Of a DNA stretch of 64,000 bases, positions 63,625-64,000 are shown piece by piece (position 1 is the first letter of the stretch; each line of letters opens with the position of its first letter). Source of the stretch: Halolamina salifodinae (GTDB lineage: Archaea > Halobacteriota > Halobacteria > Halobacteriales > Haloferacaceae). The translations under genes were made by a program, and so were the position numbers. Location of the stretch: contig NZ_JAGGLC010000001.1 of assembly GCF_017874235.1 (NCBI RefSeq), positions 1-64,000 on the forward strand, read 5' to 3'. The notes beneath the pieces are model-generated. The model was not told where the DNA came from and made no database searches. It worked only from the letters and a program-made list of their open reading frames with translations.

Positions 63625-64000
63625 ATGTCTTGGCGCGGCGTCTCGCTCGTCTCCGGCTGGCAGTTCACCGCCAGTCTCTGTTTCTACACCGTGTTCGCGG
63701 CGACCGCGTTCGTGCGCGAAGGGTTCAACGTCTCGCTCGGCGTGACCGGGCTGACGGTGACGGCGATGATGCTGGGCTACACCGCGCTGCTGTTCGTCAC
63801 CGGCGCGGCGACCGACGCGTTCGGTGAGCGGCCGCTGCTGGTGTACGGCCTGCTCGCACTCGCGGCCGGCATGGCGTTCGTCGCGCTGTCGCCGTCGTTC
63901 CCCGTGCTGCTGGCCGCGCTGCTGTTCGTCGGCTTCGCGTACGCGACGGCGATGCCCGCGACCAACCGCGCGTCGGTCCACGTCGCGCCACCGGGCCGGG
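63625..64000 (+). CDS. MFS transporter, N-terminal part (cut by window end)
   Basis: The first 125 residues of a major facilitator: four helices, starting VSLVSGWQFTASLCFYTVFAA, with GAATDAFGERPLLV as the helix 2-3 signature. The gene continues beyond the window. The substrate cannot be told. Confidence 0.8.
   Translation, partial: MSWRGVSLVSGWQFTASLCFYTVFAATAFVREGFNVSLGVTGLTVTAMMLGYTALLFVTGAATDAFGERPLLVYGLLALAAGMAFVALSPSFPVLLAALLFVGFAYATAMPATNRASVHVAPPGR

Overview
The window is a GC-rich stretch of a haloarchaeal chromosome (class Halobacteria). The evidence is the strongly acidic proteome, the archaeal information-processing genes (eL44, eS27, aIF2-alpha, Nop10, Spt5, PolB, PAN, Mre11/Rad50), FtsZ1 and CetZ, intron-containing tRNA-Gln and elongator tRNA-Met, and many short haloarchaeal genes of unknown function. 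Gene density is high, 1-11 bp overlaps are common, and GTG starts are frequent.

Layout. 1-355 is a hairpin-rich spacer. 356-3004 holds an epimerase, an HD hydrolase and an AlaX editing protein. 3066-6564 is a three-gene minus-strand operon (lactonase, Fe-alcohol dehydrogenase, succinate-semialdehyde dehydrogenase) with the same enzyme set as the Agrobacterium gamma-butyrolactone operon attKLM/blcABC. 6795-13590 has a DoxX-like protein, an SSS symporter pair, a VOC dioxygenase, tRNA-Gln, a ferritin-like/DtxR pair, an MFS carrier and a ZIP transporter. 13681-17267 is sufCBD. 17522-24970 has a large YYY-motif membrane protein, the eL44-eS27-aIF2a-Nop10-PAC2 cluster and PAN. 24981-28915 is mre11-rad50. 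30178-35352 is polB1 with two inteins. 35408-37725 has a glycosyltransferase/GtrA pair, initiator tRNA-Met and a tandem array of copies of its 3' end. 37722-43898 has pabABC, aroE and dtdA. 43968-49343 has ftsZ1, secE, spt5, a PHP protein, a CinA-like protein and cetZ. 49428-58723 is an eight-gene cluster built around a type IV pilus-like ATPase/membrane platform pair. 58758-64000 has small conserved genes, a second epimerase, elongator tRNA-Met, an HpcH/HpaI aldolase, superoxide dismutase and a truncated MFS gene.

The most notable signals are: the lactone-catabolic operon; partial copies of tRNA 3' ends just downstream of all three tRNA genes, with about 146 bp periodicity at initiator tRNA-Met; perfect hairpins with three-base loops, including the same double-hairpin arrangement inside pabB and aroE; the pilus-like cluster of unfamiliar exported proteins; and two related inteins that split polymerase motifs A and B and end in Gly-Gln instead of His-Asn.
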